A stretch of 64,000 bases of DNA from CAVWTN01 sp963757945 (GTDB lineage: Bacteria > Vulcanimicrobiota > Vulcanimicrobiia > Vulcanimicrobiales > Vulcanimicrobiaceae): positions 1,798,001 through 1,862,000 of the forward strand of contig CAVWTN010000002.1 in NCBI GenBank assembly GCA_963757945.1. The letters run 5' to 3'. Every line of letters starts with the position of its first letter. Position 1 is the first letter of the stretch. The notes under the pieces are model-generated. The model was not told the origin of the DNA and did no database searches. It saw nothing but the letters and a program-made list of their open reading frames with translations. Shown piece after piece: positions 34,043 through 41,876 of this stretch. Both the position numbers and the translations under genes were made by a program.

Positions 34043-34627
34043 ATGGCGAAAGTCACCATCATCGATATCCAGCACCGCGAGTTCAAGCGGGCCCTGCAAG
34101 GCTACGATCGCACCGACGTCAACCAGTTCCTCGACGAGATCATCGAGACGCTGGAAGACGAGGGCCAAGCTCGTGCCGCGCTCGAGGCGGAGATCGTCGA
34201 CTTGCGCGAGCGCATCAGCCACTTCAAGGCGATGGAGGAATCGCTGCACAACACGCTGATTCTCGCGCAGCGGACGGCCGACGAGGTCAAGGCCTCGGCG
34301 CACAAGGAGGCGGATCTGATCCGCGCCGAGGCGCGCTTGGCGGCGCAGGGCGAGATCTCGGCGTTGCACGAGCAGGCTCTCGAGGCTCGCCGCGAACTGC
34401 AGCGTGCGGTCGAGACGACGGAGAAAGCCAAGCACGAGTTGCGCAGCTTGCTGATGACGCATCTGTCGCTGCTCGAGCGCAAGCCGGATCTTCCGGCGAA
34501 CGCGCCCGTGAATGCGGCGCCGCCGGCTGCCGCCACGCTGTCGGCTGCGACGCCCGTCGCATCGGCCACCGTGACGGCGATCTCGTCGAACGGCGCGGCT
34601 GAGTTGGAGGCGGCGGAAGTGGCCTAA
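34043..34627 (+). CDS. divIVA: DivIVA-domain protein
   Basis: This 194-residue coiled-coil protein binds curved membrane at poles or septa. The N-terminal DivIVA motif is IDIQHREFKRALQGYDRTDV followed by NQFLDEIIETLE. Coiled coil covers about 45-150. The last 40 residues are Ala/Pro/Thr-rich and probably flexible. It starts 3 nt after sepF in the conserved yggS-sepF-divIVA order. Confidence 0.94.
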   Translation: MAKVTIIDIQHREFKRALQGYDRTDVNQFLDEIIETLEDEGQARAALEAEIVDLRERISHFKAMEESLHNTLILAQRTADEVKASAHKEADLIRAEARLAAQGEISALHEQALEARRELQRAVETTEKAKHELRSLLMTHLSLLERKPDLPANAPVNAAPPAAATLSAATPVASATVTAISSNGAAELEAAEVA

Positions 34628-34682
34628 ACTCGTACCGCTGCGCGCGCGGAGCGTTCCGCTCGAGCGTCGAAGCGCGCGCGGT

Positions 34683-35750
34683 ATGAGTACGATCGCAGTC
34701 CTTCCCGGTGACGGAATCGGGGTTGAAGTCACGGCCGCTGCGCTGGCGGTTTTGCAGCGCGTCCGGCCGGATCTCGAATACGTGCACGGGGACGTCGGCG
34801 TCGTTCCGCTCGAACGCGACGGCACGTCCTATCCGGCGCGGACGCGCGCGCTCTGCAAGCGCAGCGCGGCGATCCTCTTCGGCGCCGTCGGCGATCCGCG
34901 CTACGACGCGGCGCCTGCGGACAAGCGCCCGGAATACGCGATCTTGCAACTGCGCAAGGAGTTCGATCTCTTCGCGAACCTGCGGCCCGTCGCGACGATC
35001 GCCGGGCTCGAGGACGCATCCTCGCTCAAGCCGGAGCTCGTCCGCGGACTCGATCTCGTCGTCGTCCGCGAGACGACCTCGGGGCTCTACTTCGGACCCA
35101 AGCACACGGCCATCGAGGACGGCGTCGAGACCGCGGTCGATACGCTGGTCTATCGCACGCCGGAGATCGAGCGCGTGGCGCGCGTCGCCTTCGAGCTCGC
35201 GCGCGCGCGGCGCGGCCGCGTCACTTCGGTCGACAAGCAGAACGTGCTGGAGACCGGGCGCCTCTGGCGGCGCGTCGTCATCGCGTTGCACGCCGAGTAT
35301 CCCGACGTGGAACTGGACCATTTGCTGGTGGACAACGCCGCGATGCAACTCGTGCGCGACCCGCGCCGTTTCGACGTGATCCTCACGGAGAACACGTTCG
35401 GCGACATCCTCAGCGACGAGGCGGGCATGTTGACCGGGTCGCTCGGCAACCTGCCGAGCGCGACGCTCGGCGCGACGGGCGAGGGTGCCGGCCGCTTCGG
35501 CCTGTACGAGCCGATCAGCGGCAGCGCCCCGGACATCGCGGGCAAAGGGATCGCGAACCCGATCGCCGCGATCCTCTCCGCCGCGCTCCTGGCCCGCTAC
35601 AGCCTCGCGGACGAGCCGAGCGCCGCGCGCATCGAGCGCGCCGTCGGCAGCGCGATCGCCCAAGGCGCCCGCACCCGCGACCTCGTCCGCGACGGAGCCG
35701 CCGCGCTCGGCACGCAAGCGTTCACGGAGGTCGTGCTCGCGGGGCTGTAA
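34683..35750 (+). CDS. leuB: 3-isopropylmalate dehydrogenase
   Basis: This 355-residue NAD-dependent enzyme makes 2-oxoisocaproate for leucine. It has the N-terminal AVLPGDGIGVEVTAAAL, LRKEFDLFANLRP, RETTSGLYFG, the conserved DKQNVLE, and the metal/NAD region FGDILSDEAGMLTGSLGNLP. It is not in the attenuated leuACD operon but 55 nt after divIVA, so its control differs from that of the other leu genes. Confidence 0.95.
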   Translation: MSTIAVLPGDGIGVEVTAAALAVLQRVRPDLEYVHGDVGVVPLERDGTSYPARTRALCKRSAAILFGAVGDPRYDAAPADKRPEYAILQLRKEFDLFANLRPVATIAGLEDASSLKPELVRGLDLVVVRETTSGLYFGPKHTAIEDGVETAVDTLVYRTPEIERVARVAFELARARRGRVTSVDKQNVLETGRLWRRVVIALHAEYPDVELDHLLVDNAAMQLVRDPRRFDVILTENTFGDILSDEAGMLTGSLGNLPSATLGATGEGAGRFGLYEPISGSAPDIAGKGIANPIAAILSAALLARYSLADEPSAARIERAVGSAIAQGARTRDLVRDGAAALGTQAFTEVVLAGL

Positions 35751-35766
35751 GGCCGCGGCGGCCCCG

Positions 35767-36240
35767 CTAGGCGCGGTCGTAGGCCTGCTGCAGCGCGTTC
35801 AGATCGAGCTTCGTCATCTGCAGCATGGCCTGCATCACCGCCGCTGACTTCTCGTCGCTCTCGTCTTGCAACAGTTCGGGCAGCAACGCCGGCACGACTT
35901 GCCAAGAGACGCCGTACTTGTCTTCGAGCCAGCCGCAGCGGCCGGGTCGTCCGCCTTCGGAGAGCCGCTCCCAAAAGTGGTCGACTTCCGCCTGCGTCGC
36001 GCAGTCGATGAAGAATGAGACGGCCGGCGTGAACGAATATTCCGGGCCGCCGTTCAGCGCGATGAATGCTTGTCCTTCGAGTTCGAAGGAAACGGTCATC
36101 GCGCTCCCCGGCATTCGGGGCGACTCATCCGGATAGCGGCTGACGTTGAGGATCTTCGCATCTTCGAAAATCGAAACGTAGAAGTTCGCGGCCTCTTCGG
36201 CTTGACCGTCGAACCAGAGAAACGGCGTGATCTTCCCCAT
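35767..36240 (-). CDS. VOC/PhnB-like (3-demethylubiquinone methyltransferase-type) glyoxalase-fold protein
   Basis: This 157-residue protein matches the PhnB-like VOC family, with ITPFLWFDGQAEEAANFYVS then IFEDAKILNV and repeated beta-alpha-beta-beta-beta units; KYGVSWQVVPALLPELL is a typical C-terminal part. These proteins are often annotated as 3-demethylubiquinone methyltransferases but true activity is usually unknown. Its ATG overlaps the stop of a 23-codon upstream ORF (TAATG). Confidence 0.85.
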   Translation of the reverse strand: MGKITPFLWFDGQAEEAANFYVSIFEDAKILNVSRYPDESPRMPGSAMTVSFELEGQAFIALNGGPEYSFTPAVSFFIDCATQAEVDHFWERLSEGGRPGRCGWLEDKYGVSWQVVPALLPELLQDESDEKSAAVMQAMLQMTKLDLNALQQAYDRA

Positions 36241-36311
36241 TACGCTACGTCCGGCGCTGCCGGCCGTTCGCGAGGGACCATCTGAGGCTGCTCGGCTCGA
36301 AGGGTGCTCAT
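36240..36311 (-). CDS. Short upstream ORF coupled to the VOC gene
   Basis: On the minus strand, AAGGAG lies 7 nt before an ATG at 36311 that opens 23 codons (MSTLRAEQPQMVPRERPAAP then DVA). The stop TAA (36242-36240) shares a base with the VOC ATG (TAATG). The perfect Shine-Dalgarno site and coupling support translation. It may mainly deliver ribosomes to the next gene, or be a small protein. Sequence alone cannot decide. Confidence 0.45.
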   Translation of the reverse strand: MSTLRAEQPQMVPRERPAAPDVA

Positions 36312-36478
36312 AGCGCTTCTCCTTGACGTTGCGGCGCCGTGGCGCGAGGCGTGCGGGTACGGTACCACGCTTCATCCCCGAACACAACCGGGTGCCGCCC
36401 GCAAGCCTTGGGCGGACGAAACGCAGGCGCAATTCGAGCGTCACGGAGCGGCAATCAGCGGGCCGTAGCATCCTCGCC

Positions 36479-37081
36479 ATGGATGGCATTGAATTGATGG
36501 CGAGCGCGATGCACGCGGCGAAAGCGCGGCTCGACGCGGCGGCGGAGAACGTCGCGAATGTATCGACCGACGGATTCGCGCGGCGCGTCGTGCACGCCGC
36601 TCTGACGGAGCGCGGCATCGTCTCGACGGTCGCGCACGACGCAACGCAGCGCCCGCTGCGGCACACGGGACGGAGTTTCGATCTCTGCGCGGTCGGCGGC
36701 CAGCTGCTCGTCCAAGGCCCCGCGGGTGCGGTCGCGGTGATTCGTTCGGCGTCGTTCGAGCGCATCGCGGACGGCCGCCTGCTCGACGGGAGCGGCCGCG
36801 CGCTCCTGGGGCGCGACGGGCCGCTGCACGTCGCGCCCGATGCGGAGATCGACGCGCGCGGCGACGTGCGCGCCGGCGGCGCGCTGACCGGCACCGTCCG
36901 CGCGACGCCGGGAACCGAGGTGCAACGCGGCTTCCTCGAGGCTTCGAACGTCGACGCCGTGCACGAGATGGTCGAGCTGATCGGCGCGCAGCGCGCGTTC
37001 GAGACGGCCCAGAAAACGCTCTCCGCGATCGACGACGTGCGCGCCAAGGACGCGGGCGAGATCGCGAGGATCAAGGGATGA
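36479..37081 (+). CDS. Flagellar basal-body rod protein (FlgF/FlgG family)
   Basis: This 200-residue rod-type protein has the N-terminal helix with ARLDAAAENVANVSTDGFAR (the LxxxxxNxANxxTxGF rod motif) and the C-terminal helix VDAVHEMVELIGAQRAFETA, both used for packing in the axial structure. It is shorter than FlgG and lies directly before it, the position of FlgF. Export is by the flagellar type III system. The stop overlaps the flgG start by 4 nt. Confidence 0.85.
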   Translation: MDGIELMASAMHAAKARLDAAAENVANVSTDGFARRVVHAALTERGIVSTVAHDATQRPLRHTGRSFDLCAVGGQLLVQGPAGAVAVIRSASFERIADGRLLDGSGRALLGRDGPLHVAPDAEIDARGDVRAGGALTGTVRATPGTEVQRGFLEASNVDAVHEMVELIGAQRAFETAQKTLSAIDDVRAKDAGEIARIKG

Positions 37082-37788
37082 ATCGCGCGATGTACGCTGC
37101 CGCCAGCGGCATGGCCGCGCAGCAACAGAACATCGACGTGATCGCGAACAACCTCGCGAACGCCGACGTCGCGGGCTTCAAGGGGGCGCAACTCTCGTTT
37201 GCGAGCCTCGGCGAGCGGGCGCTGCTCGGCACGGCGGCGACGGGCCTCACGCACGTCTTCGATCAGGGCAAGCTGATCAAGACCGGCGGCCCGTTCGATG
37301 TCGCGATCGACGGCCCCGGATTCTTCGCCGTCGAGCGCAACGGCGAGAGCGGCTTCACGCGCGCGGGATCGTTCTCGCGCGCGGCCGACGGGACGTTGCG
37401 CAACGCGGACGGCTGGCAACTGCGCGGCGTGCGCATTCCCGCGAACGCCGCGAGCGCCGCCGTCGATCCCGACGGCACGGTGCGCGTCGACGGAAAGCGC
37501 GCCGTCGGGCGCATGCCGCTCGTGCGCTTCGATGCGCCCGAGCACCTGCGCGCGATCGGATCCGCCGTCTTCGCCGCGACGCAAGCCTCGGGGCCGCCGC
37601 ACGCGCAAGCAGCGGGCGGCGATCGCCAACCAAAGCTCGCGTTCGGGATGCTCGAGCGTTCGAACGTCTCGATCATCGAGGCGATGATGCAGATCCTCGC
37701 CGCCCAGCGCGCCTATGAAGCCAATGCCAAAGGAGTGCAGGCGGCAGATGAGATGCTGCGGATCGCCAACAACCTCCACCGCTCCTAG
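37078..37788 (+). CDS. flgG: Flagellar distal rod protein FlgG
   Basis: This 236-residue protein has the rod start NRAMYAAASGMAAQQQNIDV followed by IANNLANADVAGFK, FDVAIDGPGFFAV and GSFSRAADGTL, and ends with LERSNVSIIEAMMQILAAQR then AYEANAKGVQAADEML. These are FlgE/F/G-family hallmarks and the length is close to the usual 260. It lies in a coupled operon with the FlgF-like gene, a rod-binding gene and a sigma factor. Confidence 0.92.
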   Translation: MNRAMYAAASGMAAQQQNIDVIANNLANADVAGFKGAQLSFASLGERALLGTAATGLTHVFDQGKLIKTGGPFDVAIDGPGFFAVERNGESGFTRAGSFSRAADGTLRNADGWQLRGVRIPANAASAAVDPDGTVRVDGKRAVGRMPLVRFDAPEHLRAIGSAVFAATQASGPPHAQAAGGDRQPKLAFGMLERSNVSIIEAMMQILAAQRAYEANAKGVQAADEMLRIANNLHRS

Positions 37789-38020
37789 CGCCGCTGCGGT
37801 CAGCGGCGAGAACGCGCGCGCGCATGAAGCGGCCGTCGCGTTCGAAGGGCTGATGCTGCGGCAATGCCTCGCGCCGCTCGCGAAGCCGCTCGGTTTCTAC
37901 GGCGATCTCGTCCTGGGCGCATGCACGCAGGCCGTCGCCGAACGCTCGCGCGCCGGCTTCGCGGCGATGCTGGAGTCCCTGATCGAGCGCGCTCGCCGAG
38001 CTGAGGATCCGCCCTCGTGA
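37748..38020 (+). CDS. FlgJ-like rod-binding protein (N-terminal domain only)
   Basis: This protein of about 90 residues has AHEAAVAFEGLMLRQCLAPL then AKPLGFYGDLVLGACTQAVAE, which resembles the rod-capping N-terminal domain of FlgJ; no peptidoglycan hydrolase domain follows. The start overlaps the end of flgG. An ATG at 37748 is used here but an in-frame ATG at 37715 is possible. The stop overlaps the sigma-factor start (GTGA). Confidence 0.65.
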   Translation: MRCCGSPTTSTAPSAAAVSGENARAHEAAVAFEGLMLRQCLAPLAKPLGFYGDLVLGACTQAVAERSRAGFAAMLESLIERARRAEDPPS

Positions 38021-38679
38021 GCGCCGCACGCGAGGCGGCGATTCGGGAGCTGTTCCCGCTCGTGCGCTCGTGCGCGCGCCGGTTGCAGCGCATGATTCCG
38101 GCCGCCGAACTCGACGATCTCGCGGGCGACGGCGCGGTCGGATTGATCCGGGCCGTCGACACGTTCGAACCGCAGCGCGGCGTGCAGCTTGCGACCTATG
38201 CGCGGCGCCTCATCGTTGGGGCGATGCTCAACGGTCTGCGGCGCAGCGACCCGGTTTCGGAGCGCGCGCGCCGCAAGGCGCGGCGCGCCGAGGCGGACCG
38301 CATCGCGCTCGCCCACGAACGCGGCAGCTTGCCGACCGCTCGCGAGATGGAAGAACGGCATCCCGGCCTCACCCAGGCGCTGGTGGCGATCGATCAGCGC
38401 GCGCCGCTCTCGCTCGACGCGCCGCTTTCGGGCGACATCTGCCGCCTGGAGAACTGGCACGCGGATCCGGCCCGCATCGTGCTCCGCAAGGCGGTTTCGA
38501 GCGAGCTTGCCGAGGCGCTCGAGTTGCTGGCCGAACGCGAACGGCGCGTCGTGCTGTGGCACTATTTCGATGCGACGCCGTTGCACGCGATCGGAACGCG
38601 CTTGGGCATCTCGCCGCAACGCGTTTCGCAGCTCCACCTGCGTGCGCTCGAACAACTGCGCCGGTCCGTCGCGCGATGA
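38017..38679 (+). CDS. FliA/WhiG-type flagellar sigma factor
   Basis: This 220-residue sigma-70 family protein has region 2 as DLAGDGAVGLIRAVDTFEPQ then RGVQLATYARRLIVGAMLNG and region 4 as ALELLAERERRVVLWHYFDA with ISPQRVSQLHLRALEQLR. Short length and flagellar neighbours suggest sigma-28. It would direct late flagellar genes; the anti-sigma FlgM is not recognised here. GTG start coupled to the preceding gene. Confidence 0.88.
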   Translation: MSAAREAAIRELFPLVRSCARRLQRMIPAAELDDLAGDGAVGLIRAVDTFEPQRGVQLATYARRLIVGAMLNGLRRSDPVSERARRKARRAEADRIALAHERGSLPTAREMEERHPGLTQALVAIDQRAPLSLDAPLSGDICRLENWHADPARIVLRKAVSSELAEALELLAERERRVVLWHYFDATPLHAIGTRLGISPQRVSQLHLRALEQLRRSVAR

Positions 38680-38990
38680 AGCCGCTCGCGGACGTCGAGC
38701 CGCTCGCCGCGGTCGCGCAGCAGAACGTCGCGGCAGCCGAAGTCGCCGCCGCGGCAGCGCTCGCGCCCGTGGCGGACGCGCCGCCCGAAGAAGCGCCGAG
38801 CCTCCCGAGCGACCATCCCGCGTGGACGAAGGATACGCTCTCGCTTTCGCAACGCGCGCGCGCCCTCGTCGCGACGCTCGCCCCGCTCGTAGTTCGCACT
38901 CTCACCTATTGGGATCATCGCGTGCGCTCGATCGTTCTGCGCTCCGGAACGCTTCGCGTCGACGTCAGCGGCTCGTATCGCCTCGAATAG
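38676..38990 (+). CDS. Small unknown protein at the end of the flagellar operon
   Basis: This 104-residue protein is coupled to the sigma-factor gene by ATGA. The first 50 residues are Ala/Pro/Glu-rich. Around 52-70 is DTLSLSQRARALVATLAPLV, then a beta-rich end, IVLRSGTLRVDVSGSYRLE. No family is recognised. A role in motility or sigma control is inferred only from the operon. Confidence 0.65.
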   Translation: MKPLADVEPLAAVAQQNVAAAEVAAAAALAPVADAPPEEAPSLPSDHPAWTKDTLSLSQRARALVATLAPLVVRTLTYWDHRVRSIVLRSGTLRVDVSGSYRLE

Positions 38991-39150
38991 CGCGCGACGC
39001 GCAACTTTGTGGTGCCGCGCGGGTACGTCCATTCCATGTCACCGTGAGCTTGTCGCCCTTCGACGCTCGTCCGCGGCCGGCCCGATCGCCTGCGACGTTT
39101 TTACGCAGTAGATTCGACGTAGAGTAAGCGCAACTGCAAAGGATTTGACG

Positions 39151-39633
39151 ATGACGATTCGCACTCTCCTCATCACCTGCGCGCTCGCGGCGCTCGGCGC
39201 CGCCGGCGCCTGGGCCGCGGAGCCGGCGACCTCAGGTGCAACGGCCGCTCCCGCGTCTGCCGACCCGACGGCCGCTCCCGCCGCTGCGACGGCTGCGCCC
39301 GTAGCCGCTACGGCGTCGCCCAGCGCAGAGGGTTCCGCGATCGCGGCCACCGTGAAGAAGGTCTTCCTCAGCTGGCAAGCGGGCAAGATCGATCGCAGCG
39401 CCTACGATGCAGAGATGAACAAAGCGCTGACCGATGCGACGATCGCGCAGGTTTCGACGCAGTTGCGGGCTTTTGGCGCCCCCACGAAAGTCACGTTCCT
39501 CGATTGGACCGTCGTGAACGACAACCGCGCGTATACGTACGGCGTCGAAACTCCGAAGGGAAACGTGCGCGTACTGTACGTGCTGGATGGAGCCGGGAAG
39601 ATCAGCGGGCTCTACTTCAGACCGGCCCCGTGA
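39151..39633 (+). CDS. Secreted protein with a C-terminal module shared with the next gene
   Basis: This 160-residue protein has a signal peptide (TIRTLLITCALAALGAAGAW then AAEP), an Ala/Thr/Pro linker, and a folded domain at about 70-160 (DRSAYDAEMNKALTDATIAQ, VLDGAGKISGLYFRP). The same module ends the next protein. The ATG at 39151 is preceded by AAAGGA at 7 nt. Coupled to the next gene by a GTGA overlap. Function unknown. Confidence 0.75.
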   Translation: MTIRTLLITCALAALGAAGAWAAEPATSGATAAPASADPTAAPAAATAAPVAATASPSAEGSAIAATVKKVFLSWQAGKIDRSAYDAEMNKALTDATIAQVSTQLRAFGAPTKVTFLDWTVVNDNRAYTYGVETPKGNVRVLYVLDGAGKISGLYFRPAP

Positions 39634-41027
39634 TCTCGGCGCTGGTGGCGGCCTTCGTGCTGGGCGCGGCCCAGACCGCCGCAATCGATGCGGCGGTCGA
39701 AAGCGAGCGCGCGCGGCAGCACGTGCCTGCGGTCTCCCTCGCGATTGCGCGCGGCGGCCGGCTGCTCTACGCGAAAGGGTACGGCGATGCCGATCCGGGG
39801 CAGCGGATCGCCGCCGAACCGCGCACGGTCTACGCGATCGGCTCGGTGACGAAGCAGTTCACGGCCGCGCTCGTCATGAAACTCGTCGAGCGCGGCCGCA
39901 TCAAGCTGGACGCAAAGCTCGCCGATTATCTGCCGGACGCGCCGCACGCGCGCGAGATCGAGGTGCGCTACTTGCTCGATCAGCGCAGCGGCCTCCCGGA
40001 CTATCTCGCAGATCCGTTCGTCGTCGGCTACATCTACAAGCCGGACGTCGCGCCCGCTCAGCTCGTCGCGCTGATCGCGGACCGTCCGCTCGATTTCGTG
40101 CCCGGCACGAAGTGGGCGTACAGCAACACGAACTATGCGCTCGCGGGCATGCTGATCGAGCGCGTCACCGGCATGCGGTACGAACGCGCGCTCGAGGTCG
40201 AGATTCTTGACCCGCTGCGGCTGAGGGCGACAACCGCTCCGGCCCCGCCCGCCGGACCGCTCGTCGCCGCCGGCATGTCGTGGGACCCGGCGCTGCGCGC
40301 CGAGCGGCCGGTGCAGCGCTGGTCTCCGCAGGTGGCGTACGCGGCCGGAATGTTGAATTCGAACGTGCTCGATCTGGTCGCCTGGGACGCGGCCTTCTTC
40401 GGCGGCAACGTCGTCTCCGAAGCGTCCGTGCGCGAGATGACGACGGCGCCCGTGCTCGCAAGCGGCGGAAGCGACGGCTACGCGTTCGGTTGGATCCTCG
40501 GCACGGCGTACGGCCGCCGCGAGATCTGGCACAACGGCGGCATCCCGGGCTTCGCCGCTCGCAACGCGTACTTTCCGGAGGGCCGAATCGCGATCGCGGT
40601 CCTCGCGAACGCGATGGAGTTCGACGCCGGACCGATCGTGCGCGAAGCGCTCGCAGCGGCCGCCGGCCTTTCGCAGGCCGAGCGTGCGCCCTACGACCAT
40701 CCGGCGCCCGCGCCGGGGGAGGATCCGAAGATCAGCGCCCTGGCCCGCGCCCAATTCGATGCGATCGTGAACGGATCGATCGACGCCGCGGCCTACACCG
40801 CCGCGATGAACGGAGCGTTGACGCCGGCGTTGCTCGCCCAAGTGCGCGCAGCGCTTGCGTCGCTTGGGCCGGCGATCGGGTTCACGTTCGTCAGTCACTC
40901 GAAGGCTGAGGGCTTCGACACCTACGTCTACAAGATCGACTGCGCGCAGGGCTCCGTGCGCGAAACGCTCAGCTTGGATGCAGGCGGAGCGATCGGCGGC
41001 CTCTACTTCCGTCCGTGGGAAGCCTAG
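39630..41027 (+). CDS. Beta-lactamase-fold serine hydrolase (class C-like) with C-terminal accessory module
   Basis: This 465-residue exported protein has a short signal-like N-terminus. Catalytic motifs are IGSVTKQFTAAL (SxxK), KWAYSNTNYALAG (YxN) and EIWHNGGIPGF (HxG). It resembles esterase EstB/D-aminopeptidase/PBP4*-like hydrolases; lactam hydrolysis is not implied. Residues about 375-465 repeat the module in the previous protein (AAYTAAMNGALTPALLAQVR, GGAIGGLYFRPWEA). GTG start coupled to the previous stop. The 3' end overlaps convergent pnp by 4 nt. Confidence 0.88.
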   Translation: MISALVAAFVLGAAQTAAIDAAVESERARQHVPAVSLAIARGGRLLYAKGYGDADPGQRIAAEPRTVYAIGSVTKQFTAALVMKLVERGRIKLDAKLADYLPDAPHAREIEVRYLLDQRSGLPDYLADPFVVGYIYKPDVAPAQLVALIADRPLDFVPGTKWAYSNTNYALAGMLIERVTGMRYERALEVEILDPLRLRATTAPAPPAGPLVAAGMSWDPALRAERPVQRWSPQVAYAAGMLNSNVLDLVAWDAAFFGGNVVSEASVREMTTAPVLASGGSDGYAFGWILGTAYGRREIWHNGGIPGFAARNAYFPEGRIAIAVLANAMEFDAGPIVREALAAAAGLSQAERAPYDHPAPAPGEDPKISALARAQFDAIVNGSIDAAAYTAAMNGALTPALLAQVRAALASLGPAIGFTFVSHSKAEGFDTYVYKIDCAQGSVRETLSLDAGGAIGGLYFRPWEA

Positions 41028-41845
41028 GCGGGCTCGCGCTGCAAGCCGTCGCTCGCGAGCGGAACGTCGTTCGGCGTTTCGACGGGCGCGATTGCGGGCG
41101 GCGCGAGCGCGCTCTCGATCGCATCGGCGAGGCGGCGTGAGGCTGCGGCGGCAACGCCCAGCACTTCCCCGTGCGCCGGCCCCGCGACGGCATTCAGCAC
41201 GTTCGTGATCACGCTGATCCCGAGCACCTCGAGCCCGTAGGTGCGCGCGGCGATCGTCTCGAGCACGGTCGACATGCCGACGGCGTCGGCTCCGAGCGTG
41301 AGCAGCAACGCGGCCTCCGCGGGCGTTTCGAACGCCGGCCCGCGCAGGCCCGCATAGACGCCCTCCCGCAACGGCGTCGTCGCGGCCGCGCGCACGCGCG
41401 CGCGCAGATGCTCCGCGTAGGCGCCGTTCATGTCGACGAAGAGCTGCGGATCGCGCGCGATGTCGATCGGCGTCGCGCCCGTCAAGTTGATCTGATCCGT
41501 GACGAGCATCAAGTCGCCCGCCGCGAACGTCTGGTTCAAGCCGCCCGCGGCGTTCGTCACGACGAGCGTCTTGATTCCCAACTCCGCCGCGAGTCGCACG
41601 GGCGCGGTGACGGCGCGCGCATCGTATCCCTGGTAGAGGTGCACCCGGCCCGCGAAGACGAGCACGTCGCAGCCCGCCCAGCGGCCGGCGATCGCATAGC
41701 CTGGGTGCCCCTCGATCGTCGCGATCGGCAGCCCGAGCTTCGCATACGGGATGCGCTTGCCTTCGAAGCGCGCCTCGGCGGCGGAAGCGAGCCCGCTGCC
41801 CAGCACGATCGCGACCGCGGGCGGCCCCGCGCTCGCCTTGAGCAC
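41024..41845 (-). CDS. Purine nucleoside phosphorylase
   Basis: This 273-residue trimeric-type PNP converts purine nucleosides and phosphate to base and ribose-1-phosphate. Motifs are VAIVLGSGLASAAE, IEGHPGYAIAGRW, FAGRVHLYQGYD, LVVTNAAGGLNQTFAAGDLM, GLRGPAFETPAE and VGMSTVLETIAARTYGLEVL then GISVITNVLNA. Start GTG 41845 is 31 nt after gpmI; no better upstream start exists in frame. It is the last gene of the glycolytic operon. Confidence 0.92.
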   Translation of the reverse strand: MLKASAGPPAVAIVLGSGLASAAEARFEGKRIPYAKLGLPIATIEGHPGYAIAGRWAGCDVLVFAGRVHLYQGYDARAVTAPVRLAAELGIKTLVVTNAAGGLNQTFAAGDLMLVTDQINLTGATPIDIARDPQLFVDMNGAYAEHLRARVRAAATTPLREGVYAGLRGPAFETPAEAALLLTLGADAVGMSTVLETIAARTYGLEVLGISVITNVLNAVAGPAHGEVLGVAAAASRRLADAIESALAPPAIAPVETPNDVPLASDGLQREPA

Positions 41846-41876
41846 GCGGCGCGCCGCCTCGGAGCGTGCGTTCGCT

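Noticed and set aside
39630..41027. Antibiotic-resistance beta-lactamase
   Set aside because: SxxK/YxN/HxG motifs are shared by many esterases and peptidases, and the C-terminal module is not found in resistance enzymes.
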